Below, in pieces: positions 46,608 to 57,990 of a DNA stretch of 64,000 nucleotides (its first letter is position 1; every line of letters starts with the position of its first letter). Position numbers and translations under genes: made by a program. Location: positions 442,472-506,471 of the forward strand of contig SCFE01000011.1 in NCBI GenBank assembly GCA_004352715.1, written 5' to 3'. The DNA is from Hofstenia miamia. Taxonomy: Eukaryota > Xenacoelomorpha > Acoela. Below the pieces are notes generated by a model that did no database searches, was not told the origin of the DNA, and saw only the letters and a program-made list of their open reading frames with translations.

Positions 46608-49600
46608 ATGATATTTTTACTTAGCTACTACTTCATCCCAATTATTTATCTCAGTCAAGCTTGTACTCTTAAGCAAGGCTTCAACTGCGACAGCAATTGC
46701 TCAAACATTGAGTACACCTGTAAAGACAATAGCTGCATTCCAATTCTTAAAGTTAATGATATGGTACGTGACTGTAACGATTTTGAAGATGATTACGGTG
46801 AATTCAGATGTAGTCCTGGAAATGTGAAGTGCAAAGATTATCCAAACCTCTGCTTAAGATCAGGTTCTGTATGTGACAACATAGTTAATTGTCCATTTGC
46901 TACTGATGAACAATTTTGTGATGAATGTCCAGGATTTAACTGTATGAATAACAAGTGCATCTATGCTGAAGACATCTTCAATTCCGCAGAAAACTCTACC
47001 AATTATTGTCAGACGGAGTATGATTGCATTGCAAATTGCAGTTGTAAATTGGGGTACAGAATTTGCAATGAGACAGAATTTACATTTGATGGCCAATATT
47101 TCAAGCAAATTTGTAGGCGTTTTTCTGATTGCTCTTCAAATTGTGAAGAACTCACATGCCTGTAAGTTAGTTATTTGGCTGTTATCAATGAAATAATTGA
47201 AAATATAAAATTGCAGATCAAACCTAAGAAATCAAAATTGAACAGAAAATGTCTAAATTACAAAATTATATAGATTACAGCAAATGGTATTAATTATTTC
47301 CGAATAAATTAAAATAATGAATACTATAAGAGAATAGGTCAATATTCTTTATTTTCAGTTAATATAGAAAGCTGCAAGATTATCCCGCAAGTATTTTTTC
47401 TTGTCATTTTCATAAAAAATCAACAAGCTGATATAGAATCAATAGCAATATTTATAAGTTAATTCCAGGCAATGCACCCACACAATATTGTCCTCAACCT
47501 AGTGCAACTTAATTGAAGAGCCACTATTGTCGTTACAGTGTAAAATACAATTTCAAAATTAAGTAAATTATCCTTATAAAAGTTTTTAGAAAATGATAAA
47601 TTGAGCATTTATAAGAACATCAGATTGTTTAGGTTCAATTTACCTTGAAAAAGTCCAAAATATTTGTTGAAGTAACGGACCCACATATCTAATTAAGAAA
47701 TAAATAACCTCAAAAAATGCGTATGTTCATAAATTAATTTAATAGCCACCTGTTCCTAAGTGTTGTGCTTACACTAAGCATTGAATTGCGAAAATAAAAG
47801 CCCTTTTATGGTCAATAAAAATTTAAAATAAAACATTTGATAAATTTTCTGTTTAAGCTTCTTAAAATATTTAGTAATGTGTCATAATAAATGGACCTGT
47901 TTCATGTTATATTTGGGTCAAATTTTGGATTAAAGTATGAATGTCAGAATTTTCAGATTTCCAAGAAGGAACATATTAAAAGAGTCAAGGAAATACTATG
48001 TAAAACTGGAAAAGCACTTGGAGAGTGCAGACCTCCGCCACGCAGCTTGTGTCCCTCAGATCAGTATCAAAATTTAATGGATTCCTTCTTGAGCGGAGTC
48101 GCACCTCTGGTGAAAATTTGATGTCAATCCATCTATTAATTTTTCTGTAAAGTTGCTAACAGACAAACAGACAAANNNNNNNNAAGCAGCAATTACATGT
48201 TTCTTTATAAATATTGATTGTAGCTATAAAATCTAACAGTTATAAATACGAAAAAAAATCACTTCTTAACATAAATAACATATTAGTATGCCTATTGGAA
48301 TTGCCAGATGGCAACAAAATAAGCAGCTAAGTCACCCTCAAAGCGACGTGAAAATTGCGGATTGTTTTTTACTGAAAGGTGGAATTACAATTTTACAAAT
48401 TTAAAAAACTTGCAGATGTAAGCATCAATGTTGCGTGTAATGAAAAAGAGGAATTTATAGTCCTGCCGCGGCGCAGTTCTTGAAGTGTGCGACTGGCATA
48501 AACAAAGATGATGCTTTCAAAAAATCTGGCTCAAATATTCCAACTTAATTATGAACTGAAATAAAATGTACATAATATTAGCATATGTTATCAATTCGAA
48601 TAATTTAGTATGGTTGAATTTACGCATTTAGCTAACTAAATTTCTAAATCTCTTTAATACCAATAATAATGTTTCTTAACATAATTTTATGCAAATCCAT
48701 TGATTCAATAGAAAGCAAAATCGCGATATTTGAGAAGTGACGCTTCAAAAACTAGTCTCAAGAACTCCTTCTTAAAAAAATATGTCTGACAAGTATAAAT
48801 CCGAAAAATAAGAGAAATCTAAAGTAAAAAACTATATAAAGATCTGTAATATTTTGAAAGGAAATTGCTAAAATAATGTTATCAAATGTCTAGCTCATTG
48901 CTGAAACTAATTACCTCGGGCAAGGAGGTTATGTTTTTGGTAACGTTGGCTTGTTTGTCTTTTAGCAACTTTACGAAAAAAATAATGGATGGATTGACAT
49001 CAAATTTTCACTAAAGGTGCGTCTCCGCCCAAGGAGGAATCCATTAAAGTTTGGTGCTGATCCGAAGGACATAAGCTGCGTGGCGGCTGTCTGCGCTCTC
49101 CTAGTGCTTTTCTAGTTACGGTTGCATTAAATTTAAGAAGTTGTAGCAAACAGGGGCGTATGCAGGATTTTCTAACGGGGGGGCATCATCGTCATTTCCC
49201 AATGCTGGGCCAAGCCACTTGAAAATTTTCGAAAATATTGAGAAAATAGACCCTAAAAATGCATTTGACGATCCTAGATTGCAAAATTTTTTTGATTTAT
49301 CCAGTAAAAATCAAATTTGGAAACCTGACGGAAAGGAGGGTGGACATTCCATTATGTCCCCCCCCTGCATACGCCATTTTTGTACATCAAATTGAATTTA
49401 ATGTTAATTTATAACATTTCTATATTTAGATCTTCGAAGAAATGTTTCCAAAAGACAAGAATGTGTGATGGAAATACTGATTGTAGTACAGATGAAATTG
49501 TTGATTTAACTGATGAAAACAGCTATTACTGTTCTGAAAAATGCTTTATGTGTGGCAGAGGTGTATATGATGTTTGCCTTCTTTCAGAGAAAATTTGCAA

Positions 49601-49724
49601 TGATATCTCAGACTGTGATGATGATGATGATGAAGTATCTGCTATTGGATGTCGAATATATAAACGTCCTGTTGGATGTAAATTTCAATATGGTCGAAGA
49701 CATGAGGCACATGCATATTTTGAG
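46608..49724 (+). CDS. Secreted or extracellular LDLa-repeat protein, two exons visible
   Basis: Exon 1 is 46608-47161, starting at an ATG that gives a signal peptide (MIFLLSYYFIPIIYLSQA, cleavage likely before Cys). It encodes a very cysteine-rich ectodomain with LDLa-like spacing (for example ICDxVxNCPFxTDEQFC). The GT donor at 47162 and AG acceptor ending at 49429 are in the same phase (CT|A, phase 2). Exon 2 (49430-49724) completes an LDLa repeat that straddles the junction, with MCDGNTDC and STDE acidic motif and six cysteines, then a second LDLa-like unit with an Asp run (SDCDDDDDE). The exon 2 frame meets a GTAGTA donor at 49725 (phase 0), so more exons follow. LDLa modules bind Ca2+ and ligands outside the cell. 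The downstream 7-TM exon may belong to this gene. Confidence 0.7.
47995..48175 (-). repeat. Interspersed repeat, left arm of an inverted pair
   Basis: Its reverse complement matches 48908-49130 in order: TTAGCAACTTTACG-like, ATGGATGGATTGACATCAAATTTTCA, GGAATCCATTAAA, GCTGCGTGGCGG, CTCTCCxAGTGCTTTTC. It ends in an 8-N gap (48176-48183). Repeats with this gene-like text recur in many animal genomes as far as I recall; I cannot name the class. Confidence 0.7.
48176..48183. other. 8-N gap
   Basis: Eight Ns at the edge of the repeat, probably unresolved repeat sequence. Confidence 0.9.
48908..49130 (+). repeat. Interspersed repeat, right arm of the inverted pair
   Basis: The plus-oriented partner of 47995-48175. 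The loop between the arms is about 730 bp, so transcripts of this intron could fold into a long hairpin. Confidence 0.7.
49155..49375 (+). mobile_element. 221-bp MITE, copy 2, with perfect 12-bp TIRs
   Basis: GGCGTATGCAGG at 49155-49166 and CCTGCATACGCC at 49364-49375 are exact inverted repeats. There is no coding capacity. Relative of 45217-45437. A target duplication is not obvious. Confidence 0.8.
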
Positions 49725-51496
49725 GTAGTATTTTTAAAAGTTATTTACTCTTATTTAACAACATCATTTCAATTCAAGTGAGAATGTCTTTTTTTGCGTT
49801 TGTGGAAAACAAAATCAAATTGGGTATAATCGCGTTCTGCTAACGTTAACTTTAGTGCATTTTAGTTGTAGATAACTGAATTCAATAATAAACTAAAATA
49901 TACTAATTGCCGCATTATCGCTCAACTGAAAAAATGGCGCTTTTTAAAATTTGAGGATTTTACTAGATGGCACTGGTACAATAAATAGCACAAAATATTG
50001 CCAAATTCTCGAGGAATTTGTACCATTCGCAACCTGTTTATATCCCGATTCATGGATCTTAGAACAAGATGGAGCAAACTCTCATGCCTCAAAATTGACA
50101 AAAGAATTGTTTACCAAATTATAATATTCAAGTTATGCAATGGTCACCGATCTAATACCCATAGAGAACGTGTAGCAGATTCTACAGGATTTTGTCGGGA
50201 AAAAATTTAAAGAATTTAAAAGCTTCATTCTTGAATCGCAACACCAAACAACTCAAGAAATTAGAGTCCTTTTAATGGATTCGGTTTCAAGACGTTTATC
50301 TGCGTGTCACGCTTTGCATGGCAAACTTGTCCAATAACGTTGTCACCAGGTTACAAGCTGAGACAATTATATTTTCAAATATATTTTATAAGCGTCTATT
50401 TGGTTTTCGTTTGTTATCAAAAATGTGCTTATAAAGTGACCACTTTTTTACTTGAGCTACATATTAAGATGTTATTCTATCGCAATTCAGCCAATGAAAT
50501 TGGTTGAATTACTTCAACTAAAATTAACGTTCAAAGTAGCGATTACAGTGAAAACTGAATTTTAATCATTATTAGCTTATTTGTTTAAGAGCCATAATGT
50601 TTATATCTAACCACAAAGTTGAAAAATACATTTTAAATGATTTGGTAGCGCTTACTTAAAAAGTTATTTGGCTAAAAAGAGTTTATATTTCGATTTAAAA
50701 TTAATCTAGTAAATTATATTTTTTTGAAGTAAATTAAGTCAATTTTACTAATTATTTGTTTAAAACAATAGCCATGTTTCGAATTAAGGAATCGATAAAT
50801 GAATATGGTTAATCAATGTGTGCTAACCATTTACGGATGATTTTTTTTCAATTTGAGCAATATGATTTTAAATTTACCTTGATAAATTTTAATTGCTCTC
50901 TGCATGTGAATGAATATATTTATATTTTTATTGTCAATAAATGAAATCAACTGGAAGAGCTTAAATCGCAATATTATTATTTTCTATTGTTAAATGTTAA
51001 AATTCAGAGAGAAGTATATTGGAATACTAAAATTCACAATCTTAATGTTTCATTTGTAATTTCCATAAAATTTGAAAACTAAAGAAAGTTTTTCTAAAAC
51101 AAAAATTTTTTACTTGAGATTGTTTTTTAAGTAAAAATAGCTGTATTAAAATAATTTTTTTGGGTAAAAAAAGTTAATGTGTCCCTTGTACATAATTTAG
51201 GTTAGGATATTGGGTTAATTGCTCTTTTCTAAAATTTGGGTCTTGGTAAATTACGCTTAATTGAAAAACGGGTTAAGAAAAGTACTTCACGCCAACCTAA
51301 ATTGTTTTCAGCAATCACTCATTTTATTGTAGTTTAAGCAAGATTCCGCAGCGTGATTAAAGTTTTCCAACTACAATAAACGTTAATGGCGCAATTAAAG
51401 TTGTCATAAATTCGTTAACAGAGTGATTACAATGCACAGTAGAGCAATTAAACCAGAATTCAACTTAGTGCAGTGCGATTGCACCAATTGCATTAC

Positions 51497-51500
<4 letters not shown>
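49725..51500. other. Non-coding DNA after the LDLa exon 2
   Basis: No convincing exon or repeat. Short ORFs (for example 49998-50210) have no recognisable motif. It may be intronic if the LDLa and GPCR exons are one gene. Confidence 0.4.
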
Positions 51501-51530
<30 letters not shown>

Positions 51531-51976
51531 NNNNNNNNNNNNNNNNNNNNNNNNNNNNNNNNNNNNNNNNNNNNNNNNNNNNNNNNNNNNNNNNNNNNNN
51601 NNNNNNNNNNNNNNNNNNNNNNNNNNNNNNNNNNNNNNNNNNNNNNNNNNNNNNNNNNNNNNNNNNNNNNNNNNNNNNNNNNNNNNNNNNNNNNNNNNNN
51701 NNNNNNNNNNNNNNNNNNNNNNNNNNNNNNNNNNNNNNNNNNNNNNNNNNNNNNNNNNNNNNNNNNNNNNNNNNNNNNNNNNNNNNNNNNNNNNNNNNNN
51801 NNNNNNNNNNNNNNNNNNNNNNNNNNNNNNNNNNNNNNNNNNNNNNNNNNNNNNNNNNNNNNNNNNNNNNNNNNNNNNNNNNNNNNNNNNNNNNNNNNNN
51901 NNNNNNNNNNNNNNNNNNNNNNNNNNNNNNNNNNNNNNNNNNNNNNNNNNNNNNNNATATATATATATATATATAT
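51501..51976. repeat. (TA)n microsatellite containing a 426-N gap
   Basis: TA repeats flank Ns at 51531-51956 on both sides, so the gap is probably an unassembled long TA tract. Confidence 0.9.
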
Positions 51977-52339
51977 TGCAGCATCAGTACTCATAATTGC
52001 AATTTTCAAACTTCAATCTATAAACTATTTCAAGATGACATTAACAATTATACCTACAAAACAGACAGACTCTGCACCTCTCTCAGCAAGAAAAATACTA
52101 TTACCCTCTAGATTTGTACTCTTTTATCCACACTGGCTTACCTGATAATATGAAATAAAGATTCATAAACAAATGTGACATCAATGACAATATGGAAACA
52201 CTAATAAAAAATGCATTTCAATACTAACTAAGTATGGAAAACAATGATAGGGCAAACAGAGAAACAGAAGAATCAACAAACATCTAAAGAACAATGTTTT
52301 TCAAGAAAGAAGCAATGCAAGCCGCTATCATAAAGCTGC

Positions 52340-54870
52340 CAATAAATAAACAAAAAATATGAAAAAGTGCGGCCAACAATCAATCACTCAACAAGACCTC
52401 AAAAACTGTTAATGATGAAGGGTTCTATACTGCAGAAAATTCAGAAGAACTTACACAACAAGCTACTGAAAACCAAGAAGATTTAAGCTAAGTAGGGTGT
52501 TGTCCACAGACAATGCAAATGAAGTTGTTTTTATTGTTACTGCGTTTTTGCAAAGAAATCTCATCTCAGTCACAATAAACATTACAAATATTTAAGATAC
52601 ATTCAACACAGAGGCTTCAATCACCAGATTCCTGTGCATGAATGTAGACAGAAATGGAAACCAATACTACCACTTCTCAAAATTATGATCAAAGAGGAGT
52701 TAACAGCAGAGGAGATAGCCAAAGCTAACCAAAAAGACATGTTCTTCAGTCAAATAATTACACATGTTCAAAATGAAACTGAAATTATCAATAGTATAGC
52801 AATGTGCTATTTTAAGAAACATAACCGAAATTAGAAATTAACACCAAATGGAATGCTCTATCCAGCTTCAGGCACCAACAACAGGATAGCCTTACCTAAA
52901 TATTATAAAAAAAAAGTTTTCAAAAAATTCATGAAAAGGCCCCCTTAGAGTTGACCAAACTGAAATAACTATTCACAAGAACTTCATCACAACAAATTTC
53001 AAACCTGTATCTTCATTAATAAATACTGCTTTCCAGGACAAAGAGTAGAGCTAGAAAAAATTCTTACTAAACAAATATATCAATTTAAAAACTATGACAT
53101 CAAACAAATATTTAAGGAAAATCAAGGCTATGCATATGTGCTAGTCATGGTAGATAATTTTACAAAATATTATAAGATGATACCCTTAGGAAACATGCAA
53201 GCTTAAACAGTCACAGAAGCTATACACCACAACTGGATATGTGTATTCAGCCCAATGGTAAACCCACTACAGACCAAACAAATGGAAATCCTACACTTTC
53301 ATACCACAGTAAATCACCCACATGCCAACAGAGAAGTATTTTTGCAATACATCTACTCATGCACCCATGAAAATGACTCTATACAAAGCTCTGTGCAACC
53401 ATAAAGCCCTGACACAAATGTCTATGGTATTCTGTAGATACACATAAGAAGTAAGCAATGAATACATCAAACAGTTATTGCAAAAATCATACTAACTCAT
53501 TAAATAATGTGCTACAATACTAACAAAAGCTCAGTTTGCCAACAACTCTACTTCAACAAATCACTATATGGAGAACCACATAAAGTGTGTAATAAAGTAT
53601 TTGCATATACACCTGGTGCCATCAAAGATGAAAAGCAAATACAAAGACTTTGCCATGTCTGGAAAGACCTCACATTATCAAGAAGGAACTACCTCACAAC
53701 AATTGCAAACTAGATAACAACAAAGGGCCGCATTTCCAAAATTTAAAGAGAACCTCCAAAAACATCAAACAGGAAGGGTGAATTTAAACTGATGTGCATT
53801 ATTGACTTAAACAAAAATCCAACTGTGCTATTATTGCTAAAGATACAGTCCACTATAGATATGGTCCTGAGTGAGAAACTGACAAAAATTGAGCAAATAC
53901 ATAAAAAAACATTGATAACCATTGTAGAACAGAAGCTTCCAATAGACACAGTAGTACTGGAAAACATGTTGCAGATCAGAATCCCTCTTTATAACATTCA
54001 TGCCCAGAAAACTGTGTCATATTGAGATAATCAAATCACTAAACTACCCAATCTCATTTGGAATGCATGGAAACTTGGCACAACTCAAATCTAAAATAGC
54101 AACCTCAAACCAGCAATCATTGGAGTCCCTATCACAATCTATACTGAAATTAAAACTAACAAAACAACACAGAAAAGATCACCGCAGTAAAATACACATA
54201 AGCCTTCAAAAAAGCAATGAAGATACTAAGTGATAAAGACCAACTATACCATCTCTGTGTAGATACCAAGCATACCATGGAAATGATATATAGAAAAAGC
54301 AAACTGATTAAAGATCAGATCACTGATCTAAAGGCAAGGATACAAGACAAAGGCTAAAAAACTTACACTCACTATTTGCAGTTACCAACAACATAGTTTT
54401 GATGAACTTATTGAAGGAGGGCATCCAATATTATGGTGTCTCAAAGTGAGTGGAGATAATCACCATTGTGTGAGCAAGAGTTACTGATGCATACAACATG
54501 ACTGAAAAACTAATGTATGATAACATCAACTTTTTTCTTCTTCCCTGATGCCAAAATCAACATGTTGCTAGCCTATCCATCAGATACCAATGCAAAAAAG
54601 ACATTAATGATTGCCCTAAAAGGACAAAAACTGTATCACATATATTATGACATATTTCAAAGGAAAAACAATAATTTATTTCAATCATTAGCAGCTTTTG
54701 TAGCAACAAAACAGCTAAAATGCATCAAGTATCACAAAGCAATAACCATTAAGATAGACACATTTGCATCCTTCATATGAGATGAAGATATAAAGGGAGT
54801 CACATAGAATGACACCAAAATACTAAAAATGCTGGATGACACAAGAATCCATTTGTAGTAACCATCTCAC
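52340..54870 (+). pseudogene. Ancient ORF3-family Gypsy element: integrase and ORF3 remnants
   Basis: In order on the plus strand: an integrase N-terminal region (EEIAKANQKD...NGMLYPASG...ALPKYYKK), integrase core (YVLVMVDNFTKYYKMIPLG), its distal part and GPY-like module (NKSLYGEPHKVCNKVFAY...VWKDLTL at about 53530-53700), then ORF3 C-terminal blocks (QYYGVSK...VEIITIV...ARVTD at about 54430-54490 and FFPDAKIN...DTNAKKTLMIALKGQKLY at about 54540-54640). Similarity to the young copies is low but collinear. Stops and frameshifts are throughout, including TGA where young copies have Arg or TGA before the ARVTD/ADVSD motif. A direct repeat of about 50 bp (TCATAATTGC...TTTCAAACT...) near 51990-52035 and 54915-54965 may be the last trace of LTRs. 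Confidence 0.65.
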
Positions 54871-54979
54871 AAATTGCATCAATGGTGCATCAGGACAGTG
54901 TATGGCATTAGGACTCATAATTGCCTTTTTCAAACTACAATCTTTAAACTGTTTGTGACAGAATATCAAATCAATGTTA

Positions 54980-55320
54980 TTTCACAATTCACAATTTTTT
55001 GATTGGTTAATTTAGTAGTAATGGTTGCTGACATGATTAGCAATTTTAATTTAATCTTATAAACATTTCTGTTAGCCAGCTTAGCTGGTATTTGCTTTTA
55101 GTTATTTTCTATTTATTTTATAAATAGGACAACATGTGAGCCTGCAGTTAATAGAGATTTTAGTTTGCATTTAATGAAGCTCTATCACTCTGATTAAATA
55201 GCTTTTTTGCTAAGATGACTATGTTATGCAAAATTCTTGAAGTAAGGAAGGGGGATTTGGTTTGCTTACTTGCAGCAGCAGGTTCACCACTCAGTGTTGG
55301 AGTGTGAAGAAGATTCCTCT
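54980..55320. other. Non-coding DNA
   Basis: No feature recognised between the ancient Gypsy copy and the TIR element. Confidence 0.4.
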
Positions 55321-56144
55321 TACCCAGATAACAATTTTGGTTGTTTTTACGTTGTTTATGGTTGTTTCATACTTTTGGTTGTTGCAGCAACCATTAACAT
55401 CATAATAACAACCATTAATACTAATTTGGGCAACTAAAAATGTGATAATTTAAGATTCAAGCAGATGCTTGCAAATAGAACTCACTTCATCATTTTGAAT
55501 ACTAGATCACTTTTACATAAAGAACGGAATTGCAAAAAGCTTTTTTTGAAATATTAAATTTGTGAAAAATTATAATATACTTGGTAAGCGAATTCTTAAA
55601 ATAATTTATTCATGAATATTTGGACACCTTCAAATTATCTGTCAGATAAAAAAGTTACATTTGAGCAGAAGAGATTCTTTACGATTTAAAAAAGTATTAT
55701 TTCAAAATTATACTTAACTTTAAAAGTTTACATTTTTGTTAAATGTGGCAGATTTTTATGCTTATTGTTATCATTTAAAGCCAAGACATTCATTCAAAAT
55801 TCCAGCATATGTTGTATTTAATGTATTTATTGTATTACTGTTCTGCCCTTTGTTGAGCTTGTGCTAGTTTAAACAGCAATGTTTGAGCTGATTATCAATA
55901 TAAATTTGACGTATTGCGTATAAAAGTAATGCTAGAACTATCATGGGCAACATAAAATAACGTTGTTATGACCTAAAAATAGTGCTTTTTTATTCAAAAA
56001 AAACAACCAAAAAGCAACTTAATGTGACGTTGTTGAAACAACGTTGTTTAGACCAGTCAAAAGGGTACCATTTCAACATTAAAACAACCATAAAAAAACA
56101 ACTAAAAAACAACGTTGTTTAGACCAAAATTTGTTATCTGGGTA
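55321..56144. mobile_element. 824-bp non-autonomous TIR element rich in GTTGTT
   Basis: TACCCAGATAACAATTTTGG at the left end is matched by its reverse complement, with one extra A, at the right end (CCAAAATTTGTTATCTGGGTA). If the terminal TA is the target duplication, the element starts CCCAGATAAC. Subterminal regions are full of GTTGTTT/AAACAAC motifs, with AACAACGTTGTTTAGACC repeated twice on the right. No transposase is present. Confidence 0.75.
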
Positions 56145-57539
56145 GTTGGATGATAGATTGCTTTGCTTGATTGGTTTAATTAATTCTGTCTGGTAATAAA
56201 TTTTTCCACTTTGGGTGAGCCATGTAATTTCAATGCTTTTAATGTTATTACTCATATTTGTTTGCAATTCCCACACTCTAGTTACAATGGTTTGCTTTGA
56301 CTCTAGCTTTTTGTTTATGCAGTTTGTTATACAAAATTACCTCATATGCATAAAAAAATATTTATAGCAATTGCTCTAAATTGGCCTGCAGTTTTATGCC
56401 ATCATGAAATCTTTCTGCATTGTGAAGCAGTATGCATTGCACTGCTGCCTTTCTTCAAAAGAAATGATTGTTAGATTTTGGAGCAATTTGCAGTATATTT
56501 CTTAAGAATGCATGGAATATATGCGTGAAGAAAATGCAAATTGCCCAAAAAATCTATAAAACATACAATTATACTTGTGATAACCACATTTGAGTTTAGA
56601 TACACAACAGGTATTAGGCATATTTAATCCACAATAATATACATAAATCTGTTCTATCACATGTGTGTGTGTGTGAATATCAAAATTCTCACCTAAAAAT
56701 TTTTACTAAAATATTTCCATGTCGCCTCCATTTATTCAGAGCTCCTTGTTCCTACTCTACATTGTTTTATTATTAAAAACATTATTGGCTACTTAAATAA
56801 ACATGCCAAAATAATAAATTTCGTCTTACAAAACATTACTATTTTAATGATTTTGTGTGCAACTGAAGAAGTGATTTTGTGTTTACCATTTTAAATTTGT
56901 TAGTTTACTTTTGAAATGTACTGGGAATTTCAAAAGAAATTGAATAAATTATTTTGAATCCTCTGCTAAGTCATTCCTGAGAACTGTATTTCGGAATTGC
57001 TCTATATTGATTTACATCTTATTTACTTTCAGTCAAAGCTCTCCATATCTTAGTTCAAGGGACTGCACTAGTAAATTAACTATAGGGAGATGTTAACTTT
57101 AGAGAGGTTGCTGTAGAATTGGATGTCAATATCAAATGAGTTGAGAGGGTGATAGGGGCCCAACCGCAATGAAAACAGAGAAATAAATAATATTTGCATG
57201 TACATGTATTTATATAAAGAATGAGAAATAAAAGTCTTAAAATATACTTAGATTGTGCAAAACATCTTTTTGCCCAAGTTTATAAAACGTTAATATTAGA
57301 GAGGTAAATCGCGTCACGGGACTAATAAATTAACATAACTATAGAAAGAAATTAACTGTTAAATTCTTCTGATGTTTTCTTGATTGCTACTTTCACAGAT
57401 AATATTTAACTCAAATTCAACATTCTTTCTAACATATTTTTTGATCTTTTAGGCAAGTTTTCGACAGACATGGTGAATATAAATACTAAGGAAGAATATA
57501 TGATTTGAAGATTATAATTTTCCATTTAATTGGTATAAA
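56145..57539. other. Non-coding AT-rich DNA
   Basis: Contains a short (TG)n run near 56662. No gene seen. Confidence 0.4.
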
Positions 57540-57549
57540 ACTTTATACT

Positions 57550-57850
57550 TTACAGATGTCTTTGATCCCTTGATCCATTTTTCATTACTTTATTAATATG
57601 TTCTTTAAATATAAAATTATAAACAAATATAACACGTAGGTATACAACTTTATTGTTTACTTGTAAGCTTAATTTCTCATCATTCAATTTGCTTACTACA
57701 ATGAACCTTGTTTTTTCAATATTTAGCTTCATTTTATTTTTATCAAATCAAAATGTAAGGTAGCCCTATCTAATGCATTGTGTGAATCTTCATATTTAGT
57801 TGTATATAATAAAGTATCATCAGCACACTCGGTGCAATATGTTTCACTAT
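57550..57850 (-). pseudogene. LINE (CR1/jockey-like) reverse transcriptase fragment
   Basis: The minus strand reads CADDTLLYT (the F/YADD box with Cys in the first place), about 20 residues, a frameshift near 57735, then MKLNIEKTRFIVV and NKVVYLRVIF...KEHINKV. This order, xADDT then LNxxKT then xLGVxxD-like, is that of non-LTR RTs (established knowledge). The frame stops at 57550. Confidence 0.65.
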
Positions 57851-57990
57851 CAAATTTAATGTACGAATTTTAGAATCCTGGAACAACAAATTATTATTTT
57901 GAGCATGTTGTGATCACAAGATTTGATTTTTATCTTTGTGAATTTCCAAACTGGAAAGAAGATTTTGAAAGAAATCGTCATGTTTTTCAG

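Larger units (their letters stand above)
47162..49429 (+). other. Intron 1 of the LDLa gene
   Basis: It begins GTAAGT and ends TATATTTAG. Joining the flanks keeps the frame and restores a six-cysteine LDLa module. The intron is filled with repeats: an inverted pair (47995-48175 and 48908-49130) and a MITE (49155-49375). Confidence 0.75.

Noticed and set aside
47891-48121. Plus-strand ORF of 76 codons in the LDLa intron
   Set aside because: Lies in an interspersed repeat in reverse orientation.
51404-52111. ORFs with Ile-Tyr repeats around 51.5-52.0 kb
   Set aside because: Translation of a TA microsatellite and Ns, not protein.
3836-54480. Recurrent in-frame TGA as a reassigned codon or selenocysteine
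   Set aside because: Host genes here end at TGA normally, the residues opposite TGA vary (mostly Arg or Gln, but also Gly), and CpG decay explains most cases.
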